Positions 25,955 to 35,228 of a stretch of 64,000 bases of DNA are shown piece by piece. The DNA comes from JAAXHF01 sp965242605 (GTDB taxonomy: Bacteria; Desulfobacterota; Binatia; Bin18): contig CBDESS010000002.1 in the NCBI GenBank assembly GCA_965242605.1, positions 620,001 through 684,000 of the forward strand. Reading direction: 5' to 3'. The notes under the pieces were generated by a model, which saw only the letters and a list, made by a program, of their open reading frames with translations, made no database searches and was not told the origin of the DNA. The position numbers and the translations under genes are program-made. Every line of letters begins with the position of its first letter. Within the stretch, counting starts at the first letter, position 1.

Positions 25955-26683
25955 TCAAGGCAGAGTAGGCGGAATAGAAGGAATTTGTTCGTATTCCACC
26001 CTGACCGAAACCTCCTGTTTCGCTCCGACTGATACCAGGCGGCGCAGCTCCCCCAGGCGTTCGTGCCACAGGCGCAGCGTGTAGACCCCGGCCGGCACCT
26101 GCTCCAGGCTGAAGCGTCCCCTGGTGTCAGTGACGGCGGCATACGGGTGTTCCGTTACAATAAGGTAGGCCCGCATCCAGGTGTGCAGGACATTGCAGTC
26201 AATGCTGATGCGCCCGGTGTGGCGCAGGGTATGGCGCACCTGACGCCAGTGGGGCAGGCCGAGATTGAACAAGGTCTCATACGAGGGCAGGTAGGCGTGG
26301 GCGTTGTGGAGAATCGGGTCGCTGTTGCGCAGCTCCAGCGTCTGGCCGACCACCAGCGTTTGCACCCGGGGCACAAAGGCGCAGGCTCTGTTGTCCAGGA
26401 CGGCCAAGCCAGCTCGGGCCGCCTTGCCGGCCCTGATATCATCAATAACGACAGCCACGTTTCTGATGCCGCGGTCTGGGCTGACGAGCAGGCTTTCATC
26501 GGGCATGTGCTCGCCGCACACCGTCCGGTTCTTCTGCACCGCCAGGACGCCGGGGGAGGGGATCGGTCCGGTGAGGAGAACCCGCCCTCGGATGGTCCCG
26601 CCGTTCGTGATCTGCACTTCCTGGTAGCCAAAGCCGACCGAGGCCAGGCTCAGACTGAGCAGAACCGTCAGCAGCAGTGACAT
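25955..26683 (-). CDS. Secreted carboxypeptidase-regulatory-like domain protein
   Basis: 242 residues. MSLLLTVLLSLSLASVGFG is a Sec signal peptide. The body starts with GGTIRGRVLLTG and has HNAHAYLPSYETLFNLGLP, DCNVLHTWMRAYLIVTEHPYAA, then a beta-sandwich GRFSLEQVPAGVYTLRLWHE. This layout matches periplasmic proteins with a cupredoxin-like part and a CarboxypepD regulatory-like (transthyretin-type) domain that often accompany cytochromes. ATG 26683 with AGGAGTC upstream is preferred. Cys, His and Met residues could bind metal; this is not shown. Confidence 0.72.
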   Translation of the reverse strand: MSLLLTVLLSLSLASVGFGYQEVQITNGGTIRGRVLLTGPIPSPGVLAVQKNRTVCGEHMPDESLLVSPDRGIRNVAVVIDDIRAGKAARAGLAVLDNRACAFVPRVQTLVVGQTLELRNSDPILHNAHAYLPSYETLFNLGLPHWRQVRHTLRHTGRISIDCNVLHTWMRAYLIVTEHPYAAVTDTRGRFSLEQVPAGVYTLRLWHERLGELRRLVSVGAKQEVSVRVEYEQIPSIPPTLP

Positions 26684-26851
26684 GACTCCTCTCTCAAGGA
26701 ACGTGTCGAGAGGAAGACGACACATTCACTCCTTTCTGTCCGTGGCCCCTCTCCCCGTGGAAGAGGGCCGGGATGAGGGTTCCGGGCCTGTCGCCAGCAC
26801 GGAAAAACCGCTATGTACAGGGCCGACTCAGCAGCCGAGGAGACACACACC

Positions 26852-27719
26852 ATGAAATTCGGCTTTATGCAAGATTTCCGCAATCCCGAGCCGTGGCGGC
26901 GACCGTTTCCCGAGCTGTACGCCGCGGTGCTGGAGCAGACGGTTCGGGCCGAGGAGTTGGGCTATGTCCATGTGTGGCTGACCGAGCACCACTTTACCGC
27001 TGATGACTCCAACCCTTCGCTGCTGCCGACCGCAGCGGCCATTGCTACCCGTACCAGCGCGCTCCGCATCGGAACGTTTATTCTGCTGCTGCCCTTCCAA
27101 CATCCGATTCGGGTGGCCGAAGACTCGACCTGTGTGGACATCTGGTCAAACGGGCGCTTTGACCCCGGCGTCGGCCAGGGCTGTTCCTACCTGGAGTTTG
27201 ACGCCCTGTGTATGCCGCGCAAGGAATGCTCGGCACGCTTGCGCGAGGGCATTGAGCTGATTCAGAAGGTATGGACCGAGGACAAGGTTACGTTTGACAT
27301 CCGCTTCACCCAGGTGAAAGACCTGAGCCTCAGCCCCAAGCCGGTCCAGCGACCCATGCCGCTATGGATCGGTGCCCGGGCCGAAAAGGCGACCCGCAGC
27401 GCCGCCCGCCTGGGCTGCCACCTGATGGCCACTATCGGCCCCGACCCCGCGCCGTGGTATCTTGACGAACTCAGGCAGTGCGGGCGCAACCAGGTCAACG
27501 CGATTGCGCCCGGCGTGGTTGAGACCGGGATGACAGCCGGCTATTTTGACGACCCCAAGGTGATGGAATCGGTCCGCCGGCTCCACCCGGCCGGCCGCCG
27601 GGCCCAGCCCCCAGGAGGTCGCCGGCCTGATTCCCTTTCTGACCTCACCCGAGGCGCATTTCATCACCGGGGCCACCTGTCCTATTGACGGCGGTTTTCT
27701 GGCCGGCAAGAGTTTCTGA
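26852..27719 (+). pseudogene. Chimera of an LLM oxidoreductase 5' part and an SDR 3' part, frameshifted
   Basis: Codons 1 to about 210 match a luciferase-like monooxygenase: MKFGFMQDFRNPEPW, VWLTEHHFTADD, GTFILLLPFQHPIRVAED, FDPGVGQGC, PLWIGARAEKATRSAARLG. Near 27480-27495 the frame passes without a break into the C-terminus of an SDR: QVNAIAPGVVETGMTAGYFDD and VRRLHPAGRRAQP. In the C run at about 27606-27611 the frame shifts. The true SDR ending (QEVAGLIPFLTSPEAHFITG, then CPIDGGFLAGKSF) continues in another frame to TGA 27717-27719. The simplest history is a deletion joining two neighbouring genes, then a frameshift. Confidence 0.85.
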
Positions 27720-27749
27720 CAGGAGTTTCTGGCAGGAGGGGGTATACGC

Positions 27750-28997
27750 ATGACAGCCCACAAACACATTCTCGAAGGCATCCGGGTGCTGGATTTTACC
27801 CAATGGTTGGCTGGCCCCCAGGCCACCCGGCTGATGGTCGACCTCGGGGCTGAGGTCATCAAGGTGGAACTCCCGCCCAGGGGTGAGCACAGCCGCCATA
27901 TTCGGATTGTGCCCAAGGACGGTAAGGACGGCGCAACCCCGAGCTACTTCATTATGCACAACCGGGGCAAAAAGAGCCTGGGGATTGATATCAAGACCGC
28001 TCAAGGCCAAGCGCTCATCAAGCGGCTGGTGGCCAGCGTTGATGTGGTGTTTGAGAACTTCACGCCCGGCATCATGGCCAGCTATGGCCTGAGCTACGAC
28101 GAGCTGGCCACGGCCAACCCGGCCATTGTCATGTGCTCGGTCTCGACCTACGGCCAGACCGGGCGGTATGCGCGGCGGATCGGCAACGATCTAGTGGCCC
28201 TGGGGGTTGGCGGGTTTTTGCACATGGTCGGCGAGCCGGACGGCTATCCGGCCTATCCTGGCTCTGCGGTCGGCGACCACATGGCCGCCCTCAACGCCTT
28301 TGGCTCGATCATGGCGGGGCTGTTCCACCGCCAACGCACCGGCGAGGGGCAGTATATTGATCTGGCGCTGGTCGATTGCACCTATAATTCCCACGACTGG
28401 GCGCTGGCCGCCTACAGCGTCAGCGACGGCAAGGTTGACCCGCAACGGGGCGGCAACCAGCGCAGCGGGGCCTTTCCCTACGGGTCGTTCAAGTCAAAAG
28501 ACGGCTATATTGCGATTGGCCTGATTACCGAAGACCACTGGGTGACGCTGGTCAAACGTATGGGCCGGGAAGAACTCCTGGCCTCGCCCGAGTTCAAGAC
28601 CAACCGTTGGCGCATCCAGAACGCCGACGCCCTCAGGGTCATGCTCGAAGACTGGCTGCAATCGCTGCCGAGCGATGAAGAAGCCATCCGCATCATGGCC
28701 GATGAGCTGCGGCTGCCGGTCGCGCCGATTCTATCCATCGGCCAGTTTGCCCAGAACCCGCACCTGAGCGCACGCATGATCGAAAAAACGCCAAGCCCCG
28801 ACTATGGCGAACTGCTGCTGCTCAGGTCGCCGCACAAGTTCTCCAAAACGCCCCCGCGTATCCCCGGCCCGGCCGCCCGGCTGGGACAGCATAACGCCGA
28901 GCTGCTGCGCGAGCTGTGCGGCTGTTCGGACGAGGAGCTGCGCCACTTGCAGGAGCAGGGCGTCCTGGTTGAGGATCGGGCAAAGGACAGCCCATAA
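27750..28997 (+). CDS. CaiB/BaiF family CoA-transferase
   Basis: 415 residues. Signatures: LDFTQWLAGPQATRLMVDLGAEVIKVE, NRGKKSLGIDIK, VFENFTPGIMASYGL, MCSVSTYGQTG, and QYIDLALVDCTY. The C-terminal LGQHNAELL is also typical. It likely transfers CoA to a carboxylic acid substrate. GGCAGGAGGGGG precedes the ATG. It is followed within 40 bases by a DMT-family exporter gene, so both may be in one transcript. Its sequence is distinct from the other four paralogues in the window, so these are not recent tandem copies. Confidence 0.92.
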   Translation: MTAHKHILEGIRVLDFTQWLAGPQATRLMVDLGAEVIKVELPPRGEHSRHIRIVPKDGKDGATPSYFIMHNRGKKSLGIDIKTAQGQALIKRLVASVDVVFENFTPGIMASYGLSYDELATANPAIVMCSVSTYGQTGRYARRIGNDLVALGVGGFLHMVGEPDGYPAYPGSAVGDHMAALNAFGSIMAGLFHRQRTGEGQYIDLALVDCTYNSHDWALAAYSVSDGKVDPQRGGNQRSGAFPYGSFKSKDGYIAIGLITEDHWVTLVKRMGREELLASPEFKTNRWRIQNADALRVMLEDWLQSLPSDEEAIRIMADELRLPVAPILSIGQFAQNPHLSARMIEKTPSPDYGELLLLRSPHKFSKTPPRIPGPAARLGQHNAELLRELCGCSDEELRHLQEQGVLVEDRAKDSP

Positions 28998-29034
28998 AAA
29001 TTGCTGATCGACACGAGAGAGGGCTGCCCCGACG

Positions 29035-29955
29035 ATGAGAAACGCCTCCTTCAAGGCGGTCTGCTACATGCTCGCCGCCATCGCTTTGCTGTCGATCAGC
29101 GATGCCGCGGCCAAGTGGCTGGTGCAGCACTACCCGGCCGTCCAGATTGTGTGTCTGCGGGCGCTGCTGGGCGTGGGGCCGGCGCTGGCCCTGGTGGTCT
29201 GGGAGCGGGGCCGGCGGGGGCTGGCGACCGCGCACCTGTTCGCCCACGCGGTCCGCTCGGTGCTGATGCTGGTGTCGTGGTTGCTGTTCATCATTGCCCT
29301 GCGGTCCATCTCGCTGGCCAACGCCTATACCCTGGTGTTTGGTGCGCCGCTGTTTATGACCCTGTTCGGTCGGCTGTTTCTCGGTGAGTGGGTCTCCCAC
29401 TCGCGCTGGGTGGCGGTGATTGGTGGCTTTATCGGCGTGCTGATTGTGCTGTCGCCGGCCAGCCTGGGGTTCAGTGCCGCCGCCTGTGTCGCCCTGTTGG
29501 CCGCGGTCGTCTGGGCGGTGACCAGCCTGGTGGCCCGCCGCCTCAGCCAGCGCGAGCCGAGCACCCGGATTCTGTTCTACTACATGGCCCTCAGCGCCCT
29601 CGCTACCCTGCCGTTTGCCGTCGGCAGTTGGACGCCTGTTGACCCGGCCCATATCCCGCTGTTTGTCGTCACCGGCATCATTGGAGTCGCCGCCCATTGG
29701 CTGCTGGCCCAGGCGTTTCGCTACGGTGAAGTCTCGCTCATCGCCCCGTTTGAATACACCGGGCTGGTGTGGGCTATGGCCTTGGGTTATTGGCTGTGGG
29801 GCGATATCCCGACTCCCGGCGTGCTGGCCGGCGGCGCACTGATCATCGCCAGCGGCATCTACATGGTCCGCCATGAAGGCCGGCCAGAGCCGGAGGAAAA
29901 GCCGGCCCCGCCCGCCCGCGCCCCCTCCTCGGTGTCCTCCGCCCCCTCGCCCTGA
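29035..29955 (+). CDS. EamA/DMT-family transporter
   Basis: 306 residues with ten hydrophobic segments and two internal EamA repeats. Examples are the first helix MLAAIALLSISDAAAKWLV and the repeat starts at VALLAAVVWAVTSLVARRLS. The segments around ISLANAYTLVFGAPLFMTLF and VSLIAPFEYTGLVWAMALGY are typical of drug/metabolite transporters. It probably exports small metabolites. The last ~30 residues are a soluble Pro/Ala/Ser-rich tail. It lies close downstream of a CoA-transferase gene on the same strand. Confidence 0.92.
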   Translation: MRNASFKAVCYMLAAIALLSISDAAAKWLVQHYPAVQIVCLRALLGVGPALALVVWERGRRGLATAHLFAHAVRSVLMLVSWLLFIIALRSISLANAYTLVFGAPLFMTLFGRLFLGEWVSHSRWVAVIGGFIGVLIVLSPASLGFSAAACVALLAAVVWAVTSLVARRLSQREPSTRILFYYMALSALATLPFAVGSWTPVDPAHIPLFVVTGIIGVAAHWLLAQAFRYGEVSLIAPFEYTGLVWAMALGYWLWGDIPTPGVLAGGALIIASGIYMVRHEGRPEPEEKPAPPARAPSSVSSAPSP

Positions 29956-30015
29956 GAAGGAACCTCCAGGCCTCCCCCCGACCCCGCCGGTGGCCACGAC
30001 TCCCTGCGGCTGGGG

Positions 30016-30260
30016 GTGTACGAGGTCGGCCCCAACACTGCCTGCTGGCCTGTTCGCTCGAATAGCAGCGGCTCGGAAGACCAGGCGGTGCAGGTCAAAG
30101 ACCTGGAAACCTACACCCGCAGTAACAGGCTGATGAGCATGGGCGGCAGCGCAGGCGGTCTGCCGATTGGGGCGGTCATCAATATGGCTCCGCGTCTGGC
30201 TGCGGTGGCGGCTTTGCGTACGCCTTCATTCTGCAACGCGCTCGGGCGGCCGAGCGATGC
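30016..30260 (+). pseudogene. Fragment of an S9 (oligopeptidase B-like) peptidase
   Basis: A short frame contains SNRLMSMGGSAGGLPIGAVI followed by NMAPRL. This matches the nucleophile-serine region of prolyl oligopeptidase/oligopeptidase B (usual pattern RL...GGSAGGLL.GAV.NM.P.LF). The fragment covers about 40 codons around 30094-30200, after which the match is lost. No other part of the roughly 700-residue enzyme is present. The flanking bases from 29956 show no other gene. It is a remnant, not a functional peptidase. Confidence 0.65.
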
Positions 30261-31121
30261 CTAGCGGTGCCACTGCGGGCCGCCGTGTCCGTCCGGTGGA
30301 GCCGGCGGGCCGGGGAGAATCTGGCGCACATAGTGGCCGATGCCTCTGGTCTGCTTCCAGTGGCGGGGATAGCCGAGCGAGACCTCCTCAAACCGTACCC
30401 CGTCGCGCCAGTCGGTAGCCCGCATATGCAGGTGGCCGGACACTACCGCCAGGACCGGGAAGCGCTGGTGCCAGTCTTCAGTCCGGGTGGTTCCACACCA
30501 GATCGTAAAACGCGGAATCTTTGCCAGGCGGATCAGGTCCTGGCGGAGCGGAAAATGGTTCACCAGCACCAGGGGATAGGCAGATGAGAGGCGCACCAGC
30601 CGTTCTTCGGTCAGCCGGCAGCGCGCCTGACACCAGGCCGGGATGGAGGGATAGGGGGCCGGCGACAGCCGCTTTTCATCGGCACACAGCACGCCCGATT
30701 CCCGCGCCCACGCCACTGCGTGACGGGTCGGAATATGGGCCGGGCGAAAGCTGTAATCATACAGCAGAAACAGCGGGGCCAGAACACACGGCCCGCCCTC
30801 GCCGGTCCAGACCGGATACGGATCTTCGGGGGTCAGGACCCCGTGTGAGCGACACACGGAGACGAGCTGTTGGTATTTTGCCTGGCCACGCACGGGGCGG
30901 TCGCCAGCCGAGGTCGTCCACAACTCGTGATTGCCGGGAACCCACACAATCTGCCGAAAGCGGGGGCTCAGGGATCGAAAGGCGAGTGCCAGATGCTCGG
31001 CGGTCTCGCCCACATCCCCGCCAAGGATAAGCCAGTCTTCGGGGCAGGCGGGGAGCTGTTCCAGGGCTTGGCGATTGGCTTTATAGCCGAGGTGGAGGTC
31101 GCTGATTGCGTAGAGTTTCAT
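30261..31121 (-). CDS. Metallophosphoesterase
   Basis: 286 residues of the calcineurin-like phosphoesterase fold. Metal-binding motifs: DLHLGYK (D-x-H), WLILGGDVGE (GD-x-G), WVPGNHELW (GNHE), VNHFPLR and VVSGHLHMRATD (G-H-x-H). It should hydrolyse a phosphoester with two divalent metals; the substrate is unknown. I chose ATG 31121 (MKLYAISD); an in-frame ATG at 31160 would overlap the Uma2 remnant. It lies directly downstream of that remnant. Confidence 0.88.
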   Translation of the reverse strand: MKLYAISDLHLGYKANRQALEQLPACPEDWLILGGDVGETAEHLALAFRSLSPRFRQIVWVPGNHELWTTSAGDRPVRGQAKYQQLVSVCRSHGVLTPEDPYPVWTGEGGPCVLAPLFLLYDYSFRPAHIPTRHAVAWARESGVLCADEKRLSPAPYPSIPAWCQARCRLTEERLVRLSSAYPLVLVNHFPLRQDLIRLAKIPRFTIWCGTTRTEDWHQRFPVLAVVSGHLHMRATDWRDGVRFEEVSLGYPRHWKQTRGIGHYVRQILPGPPAPPDGHGGPQWHR

Positions 31122-31143
31122 GCCTGTGTCCGGGCGTTCACCA

Positions 31144-31845
31144 TCAGTCAAGTTGCCCAAAGCGCTGCCGATAGGCGGCGAGGAGACGCTCGGCCTGCTC
31201 GCCGCGCTGGCGTTCGTGGTCGGCCAACTCCTGTGGTGTTGGCACGATCGCGCCCTCTGGGGTCATCCACCTCAGCCAGTCTTTGTGGACAGCGGGATAG
31301 AGCCCTGCCGCCGGCCAGGAGAGCCGCCCCTGTTCATCCGGGGTGCGCTCTGCGTACCGGGTCGCGCGCAGGTGGCAGCCGGTGAACTCCTGTAAGAAGG
31401 GATCGTACAGGTCATACTCGCCAGGGCGGAAGACCCGCTCGGACAGGGCTTTCTTTTCGCCCTTATCCACCGCGCGGGTGCTGTCCGAGAGCAGCTCAAT
31501 GATGACATCAGGAAAACGCATCCCCTCCTGCCAGACGATCCAATTCTTGCGCTCTCGATTGTCTACATCCAGAACCGGAAAGAAGTCCGGTCCACGAAAG
31601 CGCCGCTTGTTCTGCGGATCGTAGTGGATAAACATGTTGCCGCTCGCATACTAGTCTGTCCGGTCGGCCCAGCAGGCTTGCAATGAGTAGATCAGGGTCT
31701 ACATCTGATCCCGATGGCGGGCGGTTTCCATAGGCTCTCCGTCGTCACATGGCAGCTCATCTTCGGTGGGCAGGGTTTGAATGCTCTCCAGGATGTCGGG
31801 CCCGGTAATTGGCTCGGTAAACGAAAATGACTCTGGACAGCTCAT
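31144..31845 (-). pseudogene. Uma2-family (DUF820) gene with two in-frame TAG codons
   Basis: From ATG 31845, preceded by AAAGGAG, one frame reads MSCPESFSFTEPITGPDILE and later TARHRDQM, then TAG (31699-31701). It continues TLIYSLQACWADRTD, TAG (31651-31653), then YASGNMFIHYDPQNKRRFRG and the whole Uma2 core with PDVIIELLSDSTR and ERVFRPGEYDLYDPF. Uma2 proteins are PD-(D/E)XK-like and abundant in cyanobacteria. The frame matches the family across both stops, so this is a full-length gene with two nonsense mutations. A shortened product could begin at ATG 31635 (163 residues). TAG is used as a normal stop by neighbouring genes. Confidence 0.85.
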
Positions 31846-32100
31846 ACCAGACTCCTTTCAGCCCGCGCGGGCTGTTCGCTCAGGAACATGAGTCCGCCCA
31901 TATCAGAAGGGTTTTGCCCCGCCTGCAATTGTCTGCCGGCCGGACCCTGTCTGCGCGTCTCAGACGCAGGGGCTACTGAAAGCTGCCCGGCGACAGGCGA
32001 GCCGGAGGCTTTTTGCTTTGCTGATGGTCAATCCGCTGAGCCGTGAACGCTTGCCGGGGCGAATGATGGCGGCCCGGCTGGCGGGGGCCTGACCGCCAGC
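31846..32100. other. Intergenic region with palindrome and hairpin
   Basis: 255 bases. A perfect 16-base palindrome CAGCCCGCGCGGGCTG lies at 31859-31874, just upstream of the Uma2 ribosome site, and could be an operator or hairpin. A second hairpin marks the end of the LLM gene. No coding sequence is visible. Confidence 0.5.
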
Positions 32101-32101
32101 C
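32076..32101 (-). terminator. GC hairpin at the LLM gene end
   Basis: GGCTGGCGG (32076-32084) pairs perfectly with CCGCCAGCC (32093-32101). The stem overlaps the first base of the minus-strand stop codon at 32101-32103. It lacks a T tract, so it may only stabilise the 3' end. Confidence 0.45.
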
Positions 32102-33045
32102 TACTGAAATGCCGGCATTACCTCGCCGGCAAACAGTTTCAGGCTGTCCAGAAAATCGCTCTGGACCGTGTCGCTGAAGATCATCGTGAACAGGCTGACC
32201 CCTTTTGCATGTTTCTCCTGAATGCCCTTGATGACCTGGGCCGGCGTGCCGCGCAGGGCCGTCTTGTCAAGGTCGGCCAGGCGCCCCAGGGTCTTTTTGG
32301 CGAGCGGCCACTTGGCCTCAAAGGCCCGCTCGTCTTTGCCCAACACCAAAACGACCTGTTCAGAGATTTCGATCTCGGCCGGGTCGCGTCCGACCGTTTT
32401 GCAGTGCTCGGTAATGACACCCCATTTCTTGTCAAGCCGGTGGGTGACCGCAGCCGGGCAGTTCCAGCGGTCGGCGTGCTGGGCCACGGTTTTGAGCATT
32501 CTGCGCTCCGCGGCCGCGCCAATGGTGATGGGCGGATAGGGTTTCTGGACCGGTTTCGGATTGTTGTAGGCATCGCTGACCGTATAGTGCTCGCCCTGGT
32601 AGGAAGCTTTCTCCTCGGTGAACATCTTTTTGATAATCTCGACCCCTTCTCTGAGTTGCTCGGCCCGCGTGCCGCCGGGGGGAAAGTCGTAGCCGTAGCC
32701 CAGATACTCGGCTTTCATCCAGCCGGCACCGAGCCCGAGTTCAAGACGGCCTTGGCTGATGTTATCGAGCGAAGCGGCCATTTTGGCCAAAAAGGCCGGA
32801 TTGCGAAACGAGTTGCATATGACCAGACTGCCGATCCGAATCGTGTTGGTGGCGGCTGCCAACGCCGACATGAGTGTCCAGCCTTCCAAAAAATCAAGCT
32901 GCGGAATCCCGCCGACCCACATGTGATCGGTCACCCAAATCGAGTGAAAGCCGGCCTCCTCGCACGCGAGTGCGCGCTCGGCGATGGCCGGGAAGGGCAG
33001 CCCGACCTGGGGCTGGAACAGACCAAATTGAACAGGGCGTGCCAT
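32101..33045 (-). CDS. LLM-class (F420-dependent) oxidoreductase
   Basis: 314 residues with the TIM-barrel luciferase-like fold. Segments: PVQFGLFQPQVG, FHSIWVTDHMWVGG, IRIGSLVICNSFRNPAFLAKMAASLDNISQGRLELGLGAGW, EYLGYGYDFPP, and YPPITIGAAAERRMLKTVA. The pattern fits F420-dependent probable dehydrogenases. AAGGAGGACAGT precedes ATG 33045. It is divergent from an acyl-CoA dehydrogenase, which suggests a shared promoter region and possibly a shared pathway. Confidence 0.9.
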   Translation of the reverse strand: MARPVQFGLFQPQVGLPFPAIAERALACEEAGFHSIWVTDHMWVGGIPQLDFLEGWTLMSALAAATNTIRIGSLVICNSFRNPAFLAKMAASLDNISQGRLELGLGAGWMKAEYLGYGYDFPPGGTRAEQLREGVEIIKKMFTEEKASYQGEHYTVSDAYNNPKPVQKPYPPITIGAAAERRMLKTVAQHADRWNCPAAVTHRLDKKWGVITEHCKTVGRDPAEIEISEQVVLVLGKDERAFEAKWPLAKKTLGRLADLDKTALRGTPAQVIKGIQEKHAKGVSLFTMIFSDTVQSDFLDSLKLFAGEVMPAFQ

Positions 33046-33206
33046 ACTGTCCTCCTTCGTTTCAGCAGTCAGCTATCAGCCCTCACCCGAAGATACAAGA
33101 ATGCCGCTCCCGGCCGAGTTGGCCACCTTCTGCTTGACTTTGGGCCGGGCTGGGGGAAAGATGCCCGGTGGACACCATTACAACAGGACAACAGGGGCGA
33201 GGGTAT

Positions 33207-34355
33207 ATGGACTTTGAACTGACCGCTGAACAGCAGATGCTGAAGGATATGTGCCGCGAATTTGCCCGCAAAGAGATCGCGCCCTATGCCGATGAGTGGT
33301 TTGATGCCGAGTATTTTCCGACCGAGATTTTCCGCAAGCTGGCCGACCTCCGGCTCATGGGCCTGCTCATCCCCGAGGAGTACGGCGGCAGCGGTGCCGG
33401 CACTATGGCTATGGTGGCTGCCCTTGAAGAACTGGGCAAGGTTGATCAGTCGATTGCCACCACCCTGCAAGCCCACCTGACGATCGGCTCGCTGCCCTTT
33501 TTGCACTTTGGCACCGAGGAGCAGAAACACACCTGGCTCACCCCGCTGGCGCACGGCGAACGCTTGGGCGCGTTTGGCCTGACCGAACCGCAGGCCGGCT
33601 CTGACGCGGCCAATATCCAGACCACCTCTTATCTGGACGGCGACGCGTGGGTCGTCAACGGCACCAAGTGTTTTATCTCAAACGCCGGAACGCCGCTCAG
33701 CTATGGGCTGGTGGCGCTGACCGCCGACCGCGCGGGCGGGAACGGGAAACGGGCCTATCGGGCCATGATCATTCCCAAAGACACGCCCGGCTATACGGTC
33801 GGCAAGCCGTATAAAAAGATCGGCTGGCATACGGTTGATACCCGCGAGCAGATATTTGAGAATGTGCGGGTTTCCCGCGACCATCTGTTAGGTGAGGACG
33901 GCTCCGGCTTTCGGGCTTTTCTCAAGACCCTGGAGTGTGGCCGGATCTCGGTTGCCACGCTTGGTCTGTCTCTGGCCGAAGCGTGTCTGAACATGTCACT
34001 CCAGTACGCCCAAGAGCGGCGGACATTTGGCAAGCCGCTGGCGTCGCACCAGGCTATTCAGTTCAAGCTGGCAGATATGGCGACCGAGGTCGATATGGCC
34101 AGACTCATGGTTTACCGCGCCGCGGGGCTGCGCGACCAGGGCCGGCCATACGCCAAAGAGGCTGCTATGGCCAAGCTGGCCTCGTCTGAGATTGCCGTCA
34201 AGGCGGCAGAAGAAGCGGTCCAGATTCATGGCGGCTACGGCTATACGCGCGACTTTCCGGTGTCGCGCTTCTATCTCGACTCAAAAATCCTGACGATTGG
34301 CGAGGGCACCAGCGAGGTGCAACGGATGGTGATTGCCCGGCAGCTGGGCTGCTGA
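33207..34355 (+). CDS. Acyl-CoA dehydrogenase
   Basis: 382 residues. The family signatures are AFGLTEPQAGSDAANIQTT (flavin contact), KCFISNAGTPLSYGL, and QIHGGYGYTRDFPVSRFYLDSKI. A conserved SLAEACLNMSLQYAQERRTFGKPLASHQAIQFKLADMA region is in the C-terminal helical domain. It oxidises a short- or branched-chain acyl-CoA with FAD. ATG 33207 begins MDFELTAEQQML, the usual start. It is followed 79 bases later by an SDR and then a CoA-transferase on the same strand, a plausible acid-degradation operon. Confidence 0.93.
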   Translation: MDFELTAEQQMLKDMCREFARKEIAPYADEWFDAEYFPTEIFRKLADLRLMGLLIPEEYGGSGAGTMAMVAALEELGKVDQSIATTLQAHLTIGSLPFLHFGTEEQKHTWLTPLAHGERLGAFGLTEPQAGSDAANIQTTSYLDGDAWVVNGTKCFISNAGTPLSYGLVALTADRAGGNGKRAYRAMIIPKDTPGYTVGKPYKKIGWHTVDTREQIFENVRVSRDHLLGEDGSGFRAFLKTLECGRISVATLGLSLAEACLNMSLQYAQERRTFGKPLASHQAIQFKLADMATEVDMARLMVYRAAGLRDQGRPYAKEAAMAKLASSEIAVKAAEEAVQIHGGYGYTRDFPVSRFYLDSKILTIGEGTSEVQRMVIARQLGC

Positions 34356-34434
34356 AGAGAGAGCGCTGATCTCTTCCTGTGCGAAGATTGGTCATCACCG
34401 CTATCTTTATAGACTCCTGACTGGGGAAATCCGT

Positions 34435-35202
34435 ATGACCACTCCCTATTTTGACCTGACTGGGAAAGTTGCCCTGATCACCGGCGGGAGCAAAGGCTTG
34501 GGCGAGCAGATGGCCTATGGCCTGGCCGAGGTTGGGGCCGAGCTGGCGCTGATTAGCCGTACCCAGACCGACCTTGACCGGGTCTCGGCCGGGATTCAGC
34601 GGGCGAGCGATCGCCGGGTCATTGGCGTGGCGGCCGATGTGACCAGGGAGGCCGATATTGAACACATGGTCGGGCAGGTCATGGCCGAGTACGGCAGGAT
34701 CGATATTCTGATCAATAACGCCGGCATGGGGGGCATGACGCCGATTCGGGAGCTGGCCGAGGAGGAGTGGGACAGCTATATGAACCTGAATCTGAAGGGA
34801 CCAGTGTTCTGTGCCAAACATGTCGGAGCGGAAATGGCCAAGCGCAAAAAAGGCACAATCATCAACGTCTCGTCGCTGTTCTCACAGATTGTCGCCCGCT
34901 ATATGGCGGCCTACGGGGCGACCAAGGCCGCCCTCGTCCATTTTACCCGGACGCTGGCACTCGAATGGGCCCGGGACAACATCCGGGTGAATGCCCTGTG
35001 TCCGGGCTATTTTGCCACGCCGATGAACGCCGGTTTCTGGGGGACCAGGGGGGGCAAGAGCATTATCGCCAAAATTCCGCTGCAACGGGTCGGCAATCCT
35101 CCAGAAATCAAACCCTCGGTCATCTTTCTGGCTTCGGACGCCAATACGTTCATGACCGGTACCACCTTATTTGTCGACGGCGGGCATAGTCTGGTGGGCT
35201 AG
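34435..35202 (+). CDS. SDR-family oxidoreductase
   Basis: 255 residues. Cofactor loop TGGSKGLGEQM, NNAGMGG, catalytic Ser in NVSSLFS, and YGATK as the YxxxK motif. The end TLFVDGGHSLVG is typical. It resembles gluconate 5-dehydrogenase or 3-oxoacyl reductase-type SDRs. ATG 34435 starts MTTPYFDLTGKVALITGG; the upstream frame is not conserved. Downstream, the CoA-transferase begins 26 bases after the stop, supporting co-transcription. Confidence 0.92.
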   Translation: MTTPYFDLTGKVALITGGSKGLGEQMAYGLAEVGAELALISRTQTDLDRVSAGIQRASDRRVIGVAADVTREADIEHMVGQVMAEYGRIDILINNAGMGGMTPIRELAEEEWDSYMNLNLKGPVFCAKHVGAEMAKRKKGTIINVSSLFSQIVARYMAAYGATKAALVHFTRTLALEWARDNIRVNALCPGYFATPMNAGFWGTRGGKSIIAKIPLQRVGNPPEIKPSVIFLASDANTFMTGTTLFVDGGHSLVG

Positions 35203-35228
35203 CGCCCGAGAGGATGTGGAGACGACGC

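Noticed and set aside
31651..31701. Reassignment of TAG to an amino acid
   Set aside because: Several intact genes in the window, such as those ending at 714 and 12463, use TAG as their natural stop at the expected protein end.
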